Assembly (NCBI GenBank): GCA_945643635.1
Contig: CALZFC010000297.1
Location: forward strand, 1 to 64,000
Length of the DNA stretch: 64,000 bases
Reading direction: 5' to 3'
Origin: Allodiplogaster sudhausi
Taxonomy: Eukaryota; Nematoda; Chromadorea; Rhabditida; Diplogasteridae
Position numbers and translations under genes: made by a program. The notes under the pieces are model-generated. The model saw only the letters and a list, made by a program, of their open reading frames with translations, did no database searches and was not told the DNA's origin. Positions 24,746 through 36,295 of the stretch are shown piece by piece. Each line of letters begins with the position of its first letter. Positions within the stretch are counted from its first letter, which is position 1.

Positions 24746-25361
24746 CCTGGGGTTGAAAGGGTATTGAGGTAATGTTTGAAATTAACAAAGTAAGAGACGA
24801 GATATACATAGTACAGGAGGCCGTCATCGTAGAGCTTCTGGGCAACGAACGAGGGATAAAACTAGCAAAGGAATAAAGTGAAACAAGATTATCACTACAG
24901 ATAAAACGTAGTAGCAATATTTATGAGGCCTGGGACTTATTAAGAGTGAAAAGGGTGAAAATACGAAGTACATATTCTAGCTCCTTGGCTATTCTTGAGT
25001 CGGAGCAGGGGAGGGTGGGTGAAAGGCAAAAGGCATTCTTTCCTTGATCGCATGAGAGAAGGAGCGCGTGTAGGATCATTCTCCTTCTTCTTCTTCTTCT
25101 TCTTCTTCTTCTCCTTCTTCTTCTTCTTCTTTTTTTTCAGTGAGAGGGGGCGTGCTCTCATCGCACTGCCGGTGGCCAGTGATATGCTCGATGTAAAGAT
25201 CTCGCGCCCATCTGATCATATCGCTGCATAATAGCTTGCGCATGAGCGCGTGGCAGCTGCGAGCCATGGCGAGGGCCGGGACACCGAAGCCATTGAACGG
25301 GTCGACAGCACCGAGTGCTCCTTGCACATAGGCATCACAGATTACAGACGGGAATGTCGGC
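24746..25361 (-). other. Downstream region of the SET gene with possible extra exons
   Basis: Minus-strand segments at about 25,135-25,330 (RSCHALMRKLLCSDMIRW) and 24,815-24,860 (SFVAQKLYDDGLLYY) look protein-like but lie beyond the SET frame's stop. They could be alternative 3' exons or another decayed gene. A (CTT)n tract occupies about 25,080-25,137. No firm gene call. Confidence 0.3.
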
Positions 25362-26084
25362 CTACTCGCCCTCCGGTCGCTTCGCCTCAGCTGTCACAGT
25401 TGCACCGGCAATGACGCTGTGCGGATGCTGGGCACGGGAAAGGATGCCGTAGTTGAACAGCAGTTGCTCTCCGGCCTCAAAATTGATATGTGCAGTAGTT
25501 GAAAATATCTCTTTTCGGAAGGAAATAAATGAATTATGACTGGGTGTTAAAGTGATAGTTGCAACAAAAAAAAGGCTAAACGCCAACCTGGATCGGCCTG
25601 TTGGCGCGGAAGAGTACAATGGCGTGGACGACGCCACTCTCCTTCTTAACGCAGCTAATGGTCGCGTCCACGTTGTTGTGATACCGGCACATAGAGTGAT
25701 TGAGGAATCGGCCCAGTTGCACACTCCCGTTCTTCATCAGAGTGTGCGCTTCGATGACGTGGGTGCAGCCACGAGCTGCAATAGCATGAATCGTCTAATC
25801 TTTTGAAGAATGTAATACTTATTCAGAATCATAAAAATAACATTAAAATTGTCCGATTCGGGTAGAGAGAGAGAGAGAGAGAGCGAGAGTGCGAGAGGGA
25901 GAGAGGGCGATCAAGAGAGCAAGAGAGCGCAGACAGATTGAGAGTGAACGAAAGAGAAAGAGAGCGCGATAGAGAGAGAGAGAGAGAGATAGAGAGAGAG
26001 AGCGAGAGTGCGAGAGGGAGAGAGGGCGATCAAGAGAGCAAGAGAGCGCAGACAGATTGAGAGTGAGCGAAAGAGAATGAGAGC

Positions 26085-26121
<37 letters not shown>

Positions 26122-26197
26122 TGCGAGAGATAGAGAGGGCGATCAAGAGAGCAAGAGAGCGCAGACAGATTGAGAGTGAGCGAAAGAGAAAGAGAGC

Positions 26198-26238
<41 letters not shown>

Positions 26239-26314
26239 TGCGAGAGATAGAGAGGGCGATCAAGAGAGCAAGAGAGCGCAGGCAGATTGAGAGTGAGCGA
26301 AAGAGAAAGAGAGC

Positions 26315-26359
<45 letters not shown>

Positions 26360-27927
26360 TGCGAGAGGGAGAGAGGGCGAGCAAGAGAGCAAGAGAGCGC
26401 AGACAGATTGAGAGTGAGCGAAAGAGAAAGAGAGCGAGAAAGAGAGAGAGATCGAGAGAGATAGAGAGAGCGAGACAGAGAGAGTGAGAGAGCGAGAGAG
26501 AGAGAGAGAGAAATAAATAAATAGACAGATAGAGGTAGATGAGAGTAATACATCGAATGTAGAACTGCGGCTTGGGTGGCGATACCACTGGCTGTCTTTG
26601 TCTGAGAATTTAGTGCAGTCTGAACCCTTTATGCCGCAGTTCTACATTCGATGTATTACTCTCATCTATCGTGGGTCCTATTGTGGGTGTGATGGTGCAG
26701 AGCTCTCTTTGGGGAGCAAGAGAGACTGAGAGAGAGTTAGTGATAGACAGGGAGAGAGAGACTGAGAGAGAGATGGAGAGAGTGGAAGCAAGTGGGGAAG
26801 AAACAGCAGAGTAAGAAAGAGAGAGACAGACAATACAACTAACACAAATGAAATCGAACATGTCGGCATTAAGAGAAAACGCCGGGTAATAAAAAAGAAA
26901 GCTTACCCGGGCGAAGCTCGAATGAATAGTCGCAGACGATCTTCTTGTCAGCCTTCGAGAGAGCATCGAGGAGAGTCCGGTGCTGCTCGAACGTCACCAT
27001 CGAACCTCTGAATGAATAAAAATGTCTTTATCATAATCGTCGTTCGAGTTTATAAGTATGTGTCGGATAAAAAAAACACCCGTAGTCGTAGATAGTTGCG
27101 CCCTTGGGGATTTCGATGGCCGCTACAGCTCCAAGCCCGCAGCCCTTCGTTTTGACGACGTGAACAGTGAAGTTCTGCACGGGCTGGGTGTCTCGCCTGC
27201 TGCAGAAGTCCACTTACGTTTCCGGCCGTTTCGCATCGTACTCCGGCAGAGTCAACTTTGTAGATCGGTACGCGTTGAGCGCCTTGACAACGCCTTCTCG
27301 ATCTGCCTCGCTGTGGCCGTCACTCGATGCATCTTCTGACTGCCACAGATGTCCGCAACATGGACCGGATACTCGTCAGGTAAATAATACACAATTGTAA
27401 TAACGAAGGCAACTAGGTATCATTATATCGCCGTTTCAAAGAATAAAATAAAAGGATTTAAAATGACATTCATTAATGAACTTACGCAGAGGCAGCTTCT
27501 CCGAGAACCCTTTCTCCATCTCGAGCATCAGAGCCTTGAGCTCGCCTTCTCGCTCGACCGGTTCGTCTGCAATGAAACAAATTACACCTGTTCTCCACAT
27601 CTTTATTTGTCTCACAGTCGGTATCACCTTGAGCTGTGACTGCGGATGGCTTCTTCTCAGGAACATGAGGCGATGAATCTGGTTCGCTCACCTTCCTCTT
27701 TCGTTCCTGACGAAATGGCGTCTATCTCCACCCATCTCCACCAGCAGGATCGTCCATGGCCTCAGCTTCTCCTTCTGAGAGCAAGTGTATATGAATAGCA
27801 TTACTTTTAATTCAAATTTTTTACATGCCAATATAGCTAAGCGGTCTGTAATTGAATGCATACCTTCTTTAACGTCGGACACCTCCTGACGAAGTGGCAT
27901 CGTCTCGCCACCAGCAGATTCGTCCAT
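25362..27927 (-). CDS. SET-domain protein (putative lysine methyltransferase), 3' part of recombinase/SET element copy B
   Basis: Exons run right to left. An N-terminal piece begins MDESAGGETMPLRQE at 27,927. A linker contains EPVEREGELKALMLEMEKG (27,480-27,570). A SET start, VVKTKGCGLGAVAAIEIPKG, lies at 27,070-27,150. MVTFEQHRTLLDAL at 26,930-27,000 is followed by a large GA-rich intron. GRFLNHSMCRYHNN with VVHAIVLFRANRPIQ lies at 25,590-25,790. The last exon has FEAGEQLLFNYG and stops at 25362-25364. GxG at the SET start, NHS and GEQLLFNYG correspond to the S-adenosylmethionine-binding and catalytic motifs of SET lysine methyltransferases. One segment near 27,722 has an apparent TAG, so this copy may also be inactive. 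The substrate cannot be inferred. Its relation to the upstream recombinase exons is discussed in the findings. Confidence 0.6.
25865..26515 (+). repeat. GA-rich minisatellite with ~117-bp higher-order unit
   Basis: Within GA repeats a block (gcgatcaagagagcaagaga gcgcagacag...) recurs about every 117 bp, five times, in an intron of the SET gene. Open frames here (RERERE / SLSLSL) are artefacts. Confidence 0.9.
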
Positions 27928-28005
27928 GAGCGTAACTTTTAATTCATTTTTTTAACATGCCTATATGGTCAAGCGGTTTGTAAGTGATAGCTTACCTTCT
28001 TCAAC

Positions 28006-28241
28006 TGTTGAAACCCGCGCACCCACATTCACTCTCTCGGTCGCCTAACGGCCGCACACTCTCTCTCCCTCTCTACGCTCCGCCCCCTCGGGAGAGGGCG
28101 CGCTAGAGAGGGGCTCTGCACGACTGCAGGACGGCTGGTTCGAGCACCGACCGCAAGCCAGGAGGCATATTAACAGGTCGGTCATTACACATTATTAGAT
28201 CTAGATGAGGAGTCAGGCTTTAGGCGGCCTGGCTTCTTACA
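28006..28241 (+). repeat. 5' LTR of the gypsy-like element
   Basis: Begins TGTTGAAACCCG and ends CTTCTTACA, the TG...CA form. Three mismatches to the 3' LTR. Confidence 0.92.
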
Positions 28242-28259
28242 TGGAGGTCCCGGGTCGAA
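28242..28259 (+). promoter_or_regulatory. tRNA primer-binding site
   Basis: TGGAGGTCCCGGGTCGAA directly follows the 5' LTR. Its complement ends in CCA and contains the TTCGA of a T-arm, as expected for a 3' tRNA end. The tRNA species is not identified. Confidence 0.7.
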
Positions 28260-29699
28260 CTCTTGCCGCAGGGGCAAGAGGGAAGCCCAGTGAACAAGTA
28301 AATTAACTTTTTTACCAAAAATTATTTCATTCAAAATTTTTAATATTTAAACTATACTTGTTCACAAGGACTAACATAATCTAGTGAACTCTTGAGCCTC
28401 TAGCCGGTGAACTCACACTCCTAGGTTCTAGGTTAGATTGTCTGAGTTAACTAGTCACCCCCCAGTAGCATGTTTCGTGTTTTGGAATGACTCCGTTTAT
28501 TTGGTTATAAGGTAAGCGTTATTTGCCGGTGGTAGAACGTCCCACCTATTGAGAGTGACCCAAGTGGATAGTAACTTGCAGCACGGGGAGCTGCAAGGCT
28601 GGGCACCTCCATCCTAGAATCCCCATAGAGTAGACGAGGGCCCCCAAGGTAGCTGTATCCACTGTAGTTCCTCTCCTCCTACAGTGGCTAGGCAAGGCGG
28701 TAGCCTGGGATGGCGCTTACCGCCCTCGAATTCATATGTAAGTCTCTCTATAGTCCAAACTAGGATAGGCAAACGGAGTTAGCAACTGGGTTTTATTTTG
28801 GTGATAGCGGACAATCTCTCTACCAATAGCTTTGATGGATACGATTAGAAGGTTAGCTAAAATAGAGGTAAAAGTGTGACGTTCATTCCACGCTGGCTGG
28901 AGTACCTTTAGAGAAATGTGTATGCTCGTTCCGCCTAAGCCGTTTTGTAGAAGTGCAACCAGCACTGTTTCGGGTATTTGTTTTTTCTTGTTTTGTTCAC
29001 AGTGCTGGTATCCTATCCCTCTCTCATCCTCTCTTATTTATATATATGTCTAACAAATTTCTATATGTATGTATATTTCTATATATTTGTATGTATATTT
29101 CTATATATCTCTCTCTATTCTCTCTCGTTGTTTCTTTCTCTGATGCAGGCGTACATTCTCTCTCTCTCTCTATCTCTACGCCGCTGGCCTTGATTAATTG
29201 CCTATGGCCGAGAGTACCCGGTCGCAGCCGATCGAATCTCTCATTTGACTATCAGCCAGCAGGCATTAGAGGCACACAGAGTAAACAATCGAGAGCCACA
29301 TTTTCTCTCTTTCTCTCTCTAACTCACTCTATCTCATATGTATCTTATATCTTTCTCGTCTCATTTACTCTCGCTGCTGCCCGCTGCCTCCAACTAGGTC
29401 AAGATTGATGATATTAGGCTCAGTGCGCCTGTCAGATAAGACGGCTCACACAACATTTGCATTCCAGCCAGTCCAGCTGGCACAGAAAAAATCGTCAACA
29501 ATCTCGGTCTAGACATATCTTTCTCTCTTCCTTTCTTTCTTTCCTTCTTTCTTTCATTATTTCTCTCTCCATCTCTATATCTCTCATTAATAAGGCTTAC
29601 CCAATATATTTCAATCAAAAGTTTCGCTTATTGTTATTCTTAATTTTCTCGTAAATGTATTTTCGTTATAGTATATCATGCATTTAGGAAGTAGCTAGT
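28260..29699 (+). other. Non-coding interior of the gypsy-like element
   Basis: No gag or pol frame is detectable. A GC-rich block at about 28,500-28,740 differs in composition from its surroundings and is not explained. The rest is AT-rich with CT-rich tracts near 29,100-29,180, 29,300 and 29,520-29,590. Confidence 0.5.
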
Positions 29700-29956
29700 T
29701 ATCTTTATATTTACTTCGTGCTGTCCAATGTCACGACCAAACTTCGTCTCGGCAAGGAAAACATCTTCGACTTAGCGCCCTCGCGCTGTACACCGGACGA
29801 AGAACAGCTATTACCATCATCAGACTTTCGTTCGCCAAAACATCGACAAAGGAGGCTCACTCGACGAACGAACACGCGGGGCATTCGCCGCAAACGGCAC
29901 CCCGTTTCACTTCATTGCCGAAGTCGACTACAACCTCCAGATTGGCAACGATCATC

Positions 29957-31026
29957 ATGAAACAAATCGTCGAACACTTCCTCACATCCCCGATGCTAGC
30001 ATCTCACGCTGGTATCGACCGCACTCTCTCGTGCATCCGGCGACGATACAACTGGCCGGAAATGAAGAATTACGTGGAAGAAGCAGTCACTCTCTGCCTG
30101 AAGTGCAGGAAGAGAAAGACGTTCTCCCACGAAGAGACAAAGGAGCCTCTTGGCACCTTCCCGGAACCCAGTCTCCCCTTCGAGCGTCTCCACGTCGACA
30201 TTCTGGGTCCCCTGCCCCAGACAATCGACGGCAACCGATACATCCTCTCCATGCGTGACGCGCTGACCAGGTTCGCCATCGCCGTCCCACTCAAGGACCA
30301 GCGCGCTACCTCCGTCGAACGCGCCTTCATGGATGCAGTGATCGGCAAGCACGGAGCGCCCACCTCTCGCTCGTCATCTTCGCAATAAACCGTTCAATCG
30401 GTACATCACCATTCGAAGCACTCTTCGGCAGAACACCAAGGATTCCGGAAGATAATGGCAACGATCCCTGGAACTGCCAGTTCTTCATGGAGCCCTCGTA
30501 CACAGACAAGCTCAAGGCAAACATGCAGAGCGTCTGGTAGCTGGTCAGAGAGAAGCTCAATGTAACCGAGCTAGAACAAGAGCGTCTCTATCAGCAGCAG
30601 CACAATGTGGCGAAACGCCAGGTCATGACCGGTAATCGTGTCCTGGTGAAGCGGCAACCGCCAAAGAACAAGCTGGCGCCGAGAATTCACGGGCCCTTCG
30701 AAGTGCTCGACGTCCAAGGACCGCGAATCTCGATCCGAGGAGAAGACGGAAGGATCGAGTTTCACCACAAGGATAATGTGCGCACCTACGAGCCCAAGAA
30801 GAAGAACAAGAATCCAGAATACATCCAAGAGAGTGAGAAGGAAAGCGAAGAAGAGCCAGAGGAAGCCGAACCAGAAGACAATGCTTCGTCGAGCACAGCG
30901 AGAAAACGAGCTCCGAAGACCAAGAAGTCGAGCACCCCACGCGAGATGCCGACAACGACAGACGGACATCCAGTCCGAAGATCGACGCGCCACAGGCAGC
31001 CGCCTGCGCGCTACAGACGTGACTAA
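29957..31026 (+). pseudogene. Integrase remnant of the gypsy-like element
   Basis: The first frame opens MKQIVEHFLTSPMLASHAG and shows the His/Cys zinc-binding module (two His, then LCLKCRKRK), followed by the start of the catalytic core with the first Asp in HVDILGPLP. It ends at 30388 just after GKHGAP. The following segment (AINRSIGTSPFEALFGRTPR, in a different frame) corresponds to the end of the core. The region with the second Asp and the Glu is therefore deleted. The C-terminal part (30607-31026) contains the barrel-like RVLVKRQPPKN...RIHGPFEVLD and a Lys/Glu-rich, basic tail. A TAG near 30538 is a further break. It cannot encode an active integrase. Confidence 0.88.
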
Positions 31027-31254
31027 GGCAGACGAAAGAGCCGAGCTGAGCAGCTAAAAAAAAAAAAAAAAAAAAAAAAAACCAAACACCATCCAAACTG
31101 CTCGGCCGGTCAAACTGCTCGGCCGGTCTCTCATGTACATAAGCATATACTCCCCACACCATAACCGCATATTTAACCACAACATCAGTCACGGAGTTAC
31201 CGAAACGCAAATTCGCGTCGTTTCGACCGTCGACCAGGGGATCGACAAGCTTCC

Positions 31255-31265
31255 GAAAGGGGGCA
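31255..31265 (+). promoter_or_regulatory. Polypurine tract
   Basis: GAAAGGGGGCA lies immediately before the 3' LTR, the expected plus-strand priming site. A 27-base A-run lies upstream at 31,056-31,081. Confidence 0.7.
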
Positions 31266-31501
31266 TGTTGAAACCCGCGCACCCACATTCACTCTCTCGG
31301 TCGCCTAACGGCCGCACACTCTCTCTCCCTCTCTACGCTCCGCCCCCTCGGGAGAGGGCGCACCAGAGAGGGGCTCTGCACGACTGCAGGACGGCTGGTT
31401 CGAGCACCGACCGCAAGCCAGGAGGCATATTAACAGGTCGGTCATTACACATTATTAGATCTAGATGAGGAGTCAGGCTTCAGGCGGCCTGGCTTCTTAC
31501 A
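31266..31501 (+). repeat. 3' LTR of the gypsy-like element
   Basis: TGTTGAAACCCG...CTTCTTACA, 236 bp, directly abutting the CAAC duplication at 31502. Confidence 0.92.
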
Positions 31502-31839
31502 CAACGCTTTGCTGCACGTATGCGGAACGGGGGCTTGATCATAAATTTAAGTCTATATGAATAGCAGTTGAATATACATATGTGCATAATGCAATGCACC
31601 CTTGCGTAGTCCACACCCACGGGATACCATTGCTATTTAGCTGATGCCCTTTTCCAATCTCATTCCCAATAGCCAATGGAAATCTGGCTCACGGTTTCTA
31701 GTCTCTTCTCTCTCAACTTATGTCATTCTACCCTCTTTTTGATATCTTGTATAATTTTTAAGCAACTTTTTTTTATATATTTCTTACCAATTTTCTGTCA
31801 TAGAACCTCCTGTCTAAAAACTATTTTAAAATCACATAC

Positions 31840-34800
31840 TGAATCTTGATCTGTGTCCTCAGTTTGCTGATCTTCTCCTGCGAATCGGGGTCTTCATCCG
31901 AAGCCGTCTTCGCCTGTTCAATCAGCTGTATGTAGCCAGTGAGCGCGGACGGCCTGCGAAGCGAAAACATTGAATTCATCAAGTTCAACGAGACATATTA
32001 TAAAGGTCATACTAACGCTCGATGCGTCACGTATGTGTGGACTTGCGTAGCCATTGAATGACTGCTCAGCATGGCTACCTCCGGCGATGCCCCTTCGCCT
32101 CGCAGAATGACCATCCTCTTGTTGAAGTCGCTCTGTGCGATTCCTCTCCGCATCTAAAAAGTTTACATCTCTCAGTATTCTGATTCCTCCCTTTCCTTTG
32201 TTTCGCCGTGAGCTTGCGCTGTCCAATTAAGATGAAAAAATTAAATGCCACTTTATGGAATTCACCTAAACCTTAAAATTCGCACCTCATTGCATTTCAT
32301 CGGATTGAAGGGGAAGCCCATCATTATGAGGAAGATGGCGATGTGCTTGGAGACAGTGGCTCGGTTGATACCAGTTCCCTGGAACAAATTTTTTACATGT
32401 CTACTTCTCTCTTAACTATTATCTCTTCATTCTGTATATCTTCACACAAAAGAAAATCTAACTCCGTAAGTGATGTAGAAGTTCGGCGGCTCGCAGAACT
32501 TCTTCTTCTCTTTGAACAACTGGTTACAGCGCCTCAAAAACACAAAACTGCTAGGGAGTTGTACATTTGAAGGGTTGATTGCTTATCATCGCAAGTTATT
32601 TAATAATCACTAACATCTGTCTCAGATGCTCGAAGATCTCCATTCTCTTCTTCAGCGTCGAGTCGATGATGTACACCGACGCCTTTCGTCCGGTCTCTTG
32701 GCTAAGAGAGGCGAGGGACTTCACCATGTGATCGTGGAATGTGGCGTACCGAAATGGAGGAGTGTATTAATGTAACTGCTTAATTATATTTTCTTCCCCA
32801 TATTTCCAACACCTCCGTAAAAGAAATGCATAACGTAGTGCGCGTCATCGCCCGGCGAAACTCGACGCATCTCGCCTTGAGTAGGCCAGATGTCGAGCTT
32901 CGTGGTCTTGTGGGCCTGCTCGAATCTCTGGCCATTCGTGACGATCGCGTACATCATGGTAGCGCTAGAATAATGTTGTAAATTTTTCAAAATAGAGACA
33001 AAATTTTCAACTATGTTCGAACCCGATGCAGAAGGAGAAGGCCTCAGTCGTGACGGAGCCATCGCGCTTAGCCTAGTACATGATGTTGGCCATGGTGACG
33101 TCAATTTCGGGTAGCGAAACCATCAGGCGAAGAATGTAGTGTGGAGTGCCGGACTATTAGAGCCAATCACAGTTAAAGAGTTTCCTTACTTTATTAAATT
33201 ATCGAGTTTCCCTACTGTTTCTTCAATCATACCTCCACGTTCTCCCGCTTCTTCTCGATGTTCATGCTGTTGTGCAGCTTCGACTTGAAGTCTTCAAGTG
33301 CCCGGTGCCTTGTTCCTTGCAGAATTTCTGCAATATGAACACACAGTAGAACTAGGCGAGATATTACAGCTTTAAATTTGAACAGACCTGAACCCTTGAA
33401 TTCGATGAATTTCAGCAGCGAAAGCGTTATCTTTGCCAGCGCCACAAGCACCGAGGCGATCCATCACGATGTCGCAAGCCGCTGCACCGAAGATGACGTC
33501 GTCAATCGTCACTTCCTCCCCGGCTCTAAATCAGCATAAACACAATGTGTTATGCACATGTTCTACATAGTCCTAGACAGCAAAAAGCTAAATTAGCAAT
33601 GACGACGTTTCTTTCAATCAAGTGATTTATTCTCTTGGCACCTGAGAGTCCATTCTTTACCCCTCCTTGCTTTTGTGCGTTCGCCTAACTCTCTCTCTCT
33701 CTCTCTCGCTGCTTCTCTTTCTACTTCTGCCTCGTCCGCATGATGCACGGAAGCACCCTGATGGTGTAGTTGTACAGCGGGCTGCTCTTGCGTCTCGCGG
33801 AAGGCCCGGGGATCTCCCTTCCGCCTCGGTTCCCTTCGGGTCATGATCGACGCGAACACCTCTCAAGCTCTGGAAGTAACGAATGCTCAATTTTTTTTCT
33901 CTCTCGCACTCTCTCAACTTTCTCTCTCAAGCTAAAACCTGGAGGTACGCGTCGAAAGAAGTCATCAGTGGCTGGTTCTCGGTGATGAGATGCAGTTGCC
34001 ATCCGAGCTCTCGTTTTGCCTTAGCACGCCAGGGAGCGTTGCTGCCCTCTGAAGATGAAATCAATGTCTGATTTACTGATTTATAAACTATATTTGTGTA
34101 AATATAAGTACAGCTATTAGGACCGTTCATAGTGTATGCGCAGTTCAATACTTACTCTTCTCTTAATATGAGCAAAAGGAAGGAATTGCTCAGTAGCGTA
34201 TTAATATAGATTCCATCAACCACATTGCGGGTATATTAATTCAAAACTTCATCGTACCTGAGGAAGATGTCGCTCAGCTTTTCGTTGCCAGATTCTTCTA
34301 GTGTGAGCTTCTCGTCGTCCTTGAGAACACATTCGGGATTGCAGAGCTTGCATGCCGTCCTGGTGGAGCGCACCATCTGCTTAAATGTACGAGTTGTTTT
34401 CTTAAAATATTTTCCAGACTGTTGATCAAGCGACAACTAAATTGGGTATTAAATGAACTGTACTATACTTTTTCATCCTAAACCTTTTTTGACGGTTTCT
34501 TCTTTCGAGTGTGCGCCTTCGTTGTTTCTGCCTCGGAAGAGCTGCTCAATTCTAAAGGGGCATTGCCCGATCCTGAACACATTTTTACTACTTTTTGAAA
34601 TTGATAGGTCTCTGTTTAAATAATCTGTTTATGATCTGTGAAATCCATAACCTCTCTGTTTCTAATGCTCACCTCCATTCTCGTCTCCGCCTTCTTCCAT
34701 CTCTTCATTTCCTTTTCCACCTTCTTCCTCCTCTTCAGAGCCCGAAGAAGATTCTGCCTCGGCCCCAGCTTTGTCGCTTTTCGACTCCTTCTCAGCGCGT

Positions 34801-35045
34801 CTCTGCTTACTCTTGCTGATTTCAGCCACCTTCTCCAATGCCCGGGCGGCAGCTTCTTTGCTGTACTTCTCCTGAGTTTGGAAAAACATATAGACAAAAA
34901 GGAAAAAATAATCACCCGAGATGAGATTTTTCAACGGAAGAAGAAGTGACTCTTGCGATTGCCTCACAACTTACTCCCAAGAATCCCACGTGAGGGATGT
35001 TGTAGAGGGAGATGAGCGTGCGGACGGCACCCACTAACTGCACTC
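31840..35045 (-). pseudogene. Tyrosine-recombinase-like gene, 5' part of recombinase/SET element copy B
   Basis: About a dozen short exons run right to left. They include LVGAVRTLISLYNIPHVGFLG (34,977-35,045), an acidic/Lys-rich exon (34,673-34,871), a Cys-rich exon with ACKLCNPEC (34,250-34,380), SNAPWRAKAKRELGWQLHL (near 34,000-34,050), MMYAIVTNGQRFEQAHK (32,850-32,967), a hairpin-like KASVYIIDSTLKKRMEIFE (32,630-32,750), GINRATVSKHIAIFLIMMGF followed by CNEVR (32,285-32,380), and MVILRGEGASPEVAMLSSHS with HTYVTH (32,020-32,155). TNGQR resembles the box I Arg and CNEVRR the second Arg. SSHS followed by Tyr nine residues after His matches the H...Y signature of tyrosine recombinases (GHSS...Y). 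Breaks: TAG at 33073-33075; the acceptor before the 32,748 exon is CGG instead of CAG; the acceptor near 31,540 is TAT instead of TAG. No family search was possible. Confidence 0.55.
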
Positions 35046-35127
35046 TCGTTCGTTCTGTGGATGTGGCAGAGTGGTGAAGCCCAAGACACGTGGAACCGAG
35101 GACCAGTGCTGAAGTAGATCTGGCCCA

Positions 35128-36101
35128 TCAGACGTCCCCGGGGGAGAACTCCCGCTTGAAGGGGTTGCTGGTGGATGGAGCACTAAATGGCCGAAGAATG
35201 GAAGAGGCGGGCGGTGTGCTGTGAAAAGGGGCTGCGTTCACAGACTCGAGGTGGGCGGAGAGGGTGTCTTCGTCCAGAGGACAGAACGGGGCCTCTGCCT
35301 TGTCGATTACAGTCATTGCCCTCTTCCGGCCAACTCGGTACAGCTTCTGAATGCGCGCCGTATCGGCTACATCGAACCGAACCGCTGCTGGCGCTGTCTG
35401 GTGTCTCTGTTGTCTCTCGGCTGATGTATTCCCTTGGCTCTGCTGACCGGGGTGCTGTCTGGCTTCTCTGTCCTCTCGATGAACTCTGCTCTCTCTCGTT
35501 CGGCGGGCGGGGACGCAGGCCGAACGAGAGAGGAAGAAGCAGGCCGGCTGCTCTTCTCTCCTCTACGCGCACAGTCCCCGGGTCTGCGGGACCACTTCCC
35601 TCGCAACCGCTCTGCCTGACGATCGATCGGAGCTCTCGCCAGCATCCGAGTCAATATCTCTCTCCGGCGAGGACGACTCGGGGTTGCTCTCGATCGGACG
35701 GCGCCTGGACGACTTCGGCGCGGCACCGCCACGAGCCGCACTCCGCCCGCCTCTCACTGCTCTGCTAGCCCTCTGCGAAGCGACTGGGCTGCCTGAGAAG
35801 TGGAAGAAGGGGCAGCAAATAAAGGAACAGAGGGCAATGTAGAAACAGATGTAACAGAAGAAGAAGAGGCCTGGCCAGGGCACTTATACTTGCAAATCAT
35901 GACGAGCATGTCATCTTCGATTAGGCAAGACACACAACGAAAACGAAGATGAAGAAGGCTAGTGTGGTTTAGGCGAAAATTAGCCAGATCCGTGTGTTTT
36001 GAATAAGCACGGACTGGACACGAAGGGCAAGCAAATGGACCTGTTGGCGAGCAGTCGATGAGATGTGGAACGGAAGTGGCCACCGGCTTCGTGTACGGCA
36101 T
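35128..36101 (-). pseudogene. 5' fragment of a NeSL/R2-type non-LTR retrotransposon
   Basis: Minus-strand frames give Cys/His zinc-finger-like motifs (FACPSCPVRAYSKHTD, RFRCVSC; 35,900-36,060), a Ser/Pro/Arg-rich stretch in two overlapping frames (35,370-35,800), then RIQKLYRVGRKRAMTVID followed by PFCPLDEDTLSAHLESV (35,170-35,370). The last motif resembles the segment just before the reverse transcriptase in R2/NeSL-clade elements, where a basic YxxxRxxA stretch is followed by CP(I/L) and a short helix. No reverse transcriptase follows; the fragment ends near 35,046-35,128 against recombinase exon sequence. Segment 36,120-36,295 is probably its 5' leader. The identification is tentative. Confidence 0.4.
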
Positions 36102-36295
36102 GCTCTTGTGGTACGAGGGACGATGAGCAGCTGTACTTGAACTATCGGCGGAGACGAACGGCCGAAGTTGAGAGGCGAGAGACGATGAGAAGAGAGGAGA
36201 GACGATAGAGACAGAGAAAAGACGGGCCCTGGCCGATCAATTCGATTGGACCAGGGAGGGGAGGAAGACAAGGCCAGAGGCCATAGAGCCTTCTT

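Larger units (their letters stand above)
28006..31501 (+). mobile_element. Ty3/gypsy-like LTR retrotransposon, internally deleted
   Basis: Two 236-bp LTRs in direct orientation flank a 3,024-bp interior. The target duplication is CAAC (28002-28005 and 31502-31505). The interior starts with a primer-binding site and ends in a polypurine tract. Coding sequence is limited to an integrase remnant; gag, protease, reverse transcriptase and RNase H are not visible. The LTRs differ at three positions, so insertion is fairly recent. It split an intron/exon region of the recombinase/SET element: sequence left of it (cttaccttcttcaac) and right of it (gctttgctgcacg) is continuous in the paralogous segment at 36.47-36.53 kb. 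Confidence 0.9.

Noticed and set aside
25911..26588. 225-aa Ser/Leu-rich membrane protein
   Set aside because: Translation of GA/CT minisatellite DNA within the SET gene intron.
28732..28965. 77-aa minus-strand ORF in the gypsy-like element
   Set aside because: No motif, no neighbours on that strand, composition of non-coding DNA.
28953..29408. gag gene of the gypsy-like element
   Set aside because: Low-complexity CT-rich frame without capsid or zinc-knuckle motifs.
35187..35768. 193-aa plus-strand protein
   Set aside because: Antisense shadow of the GC-rich non-LTR fragment; the minus-strand motifs are more specific.
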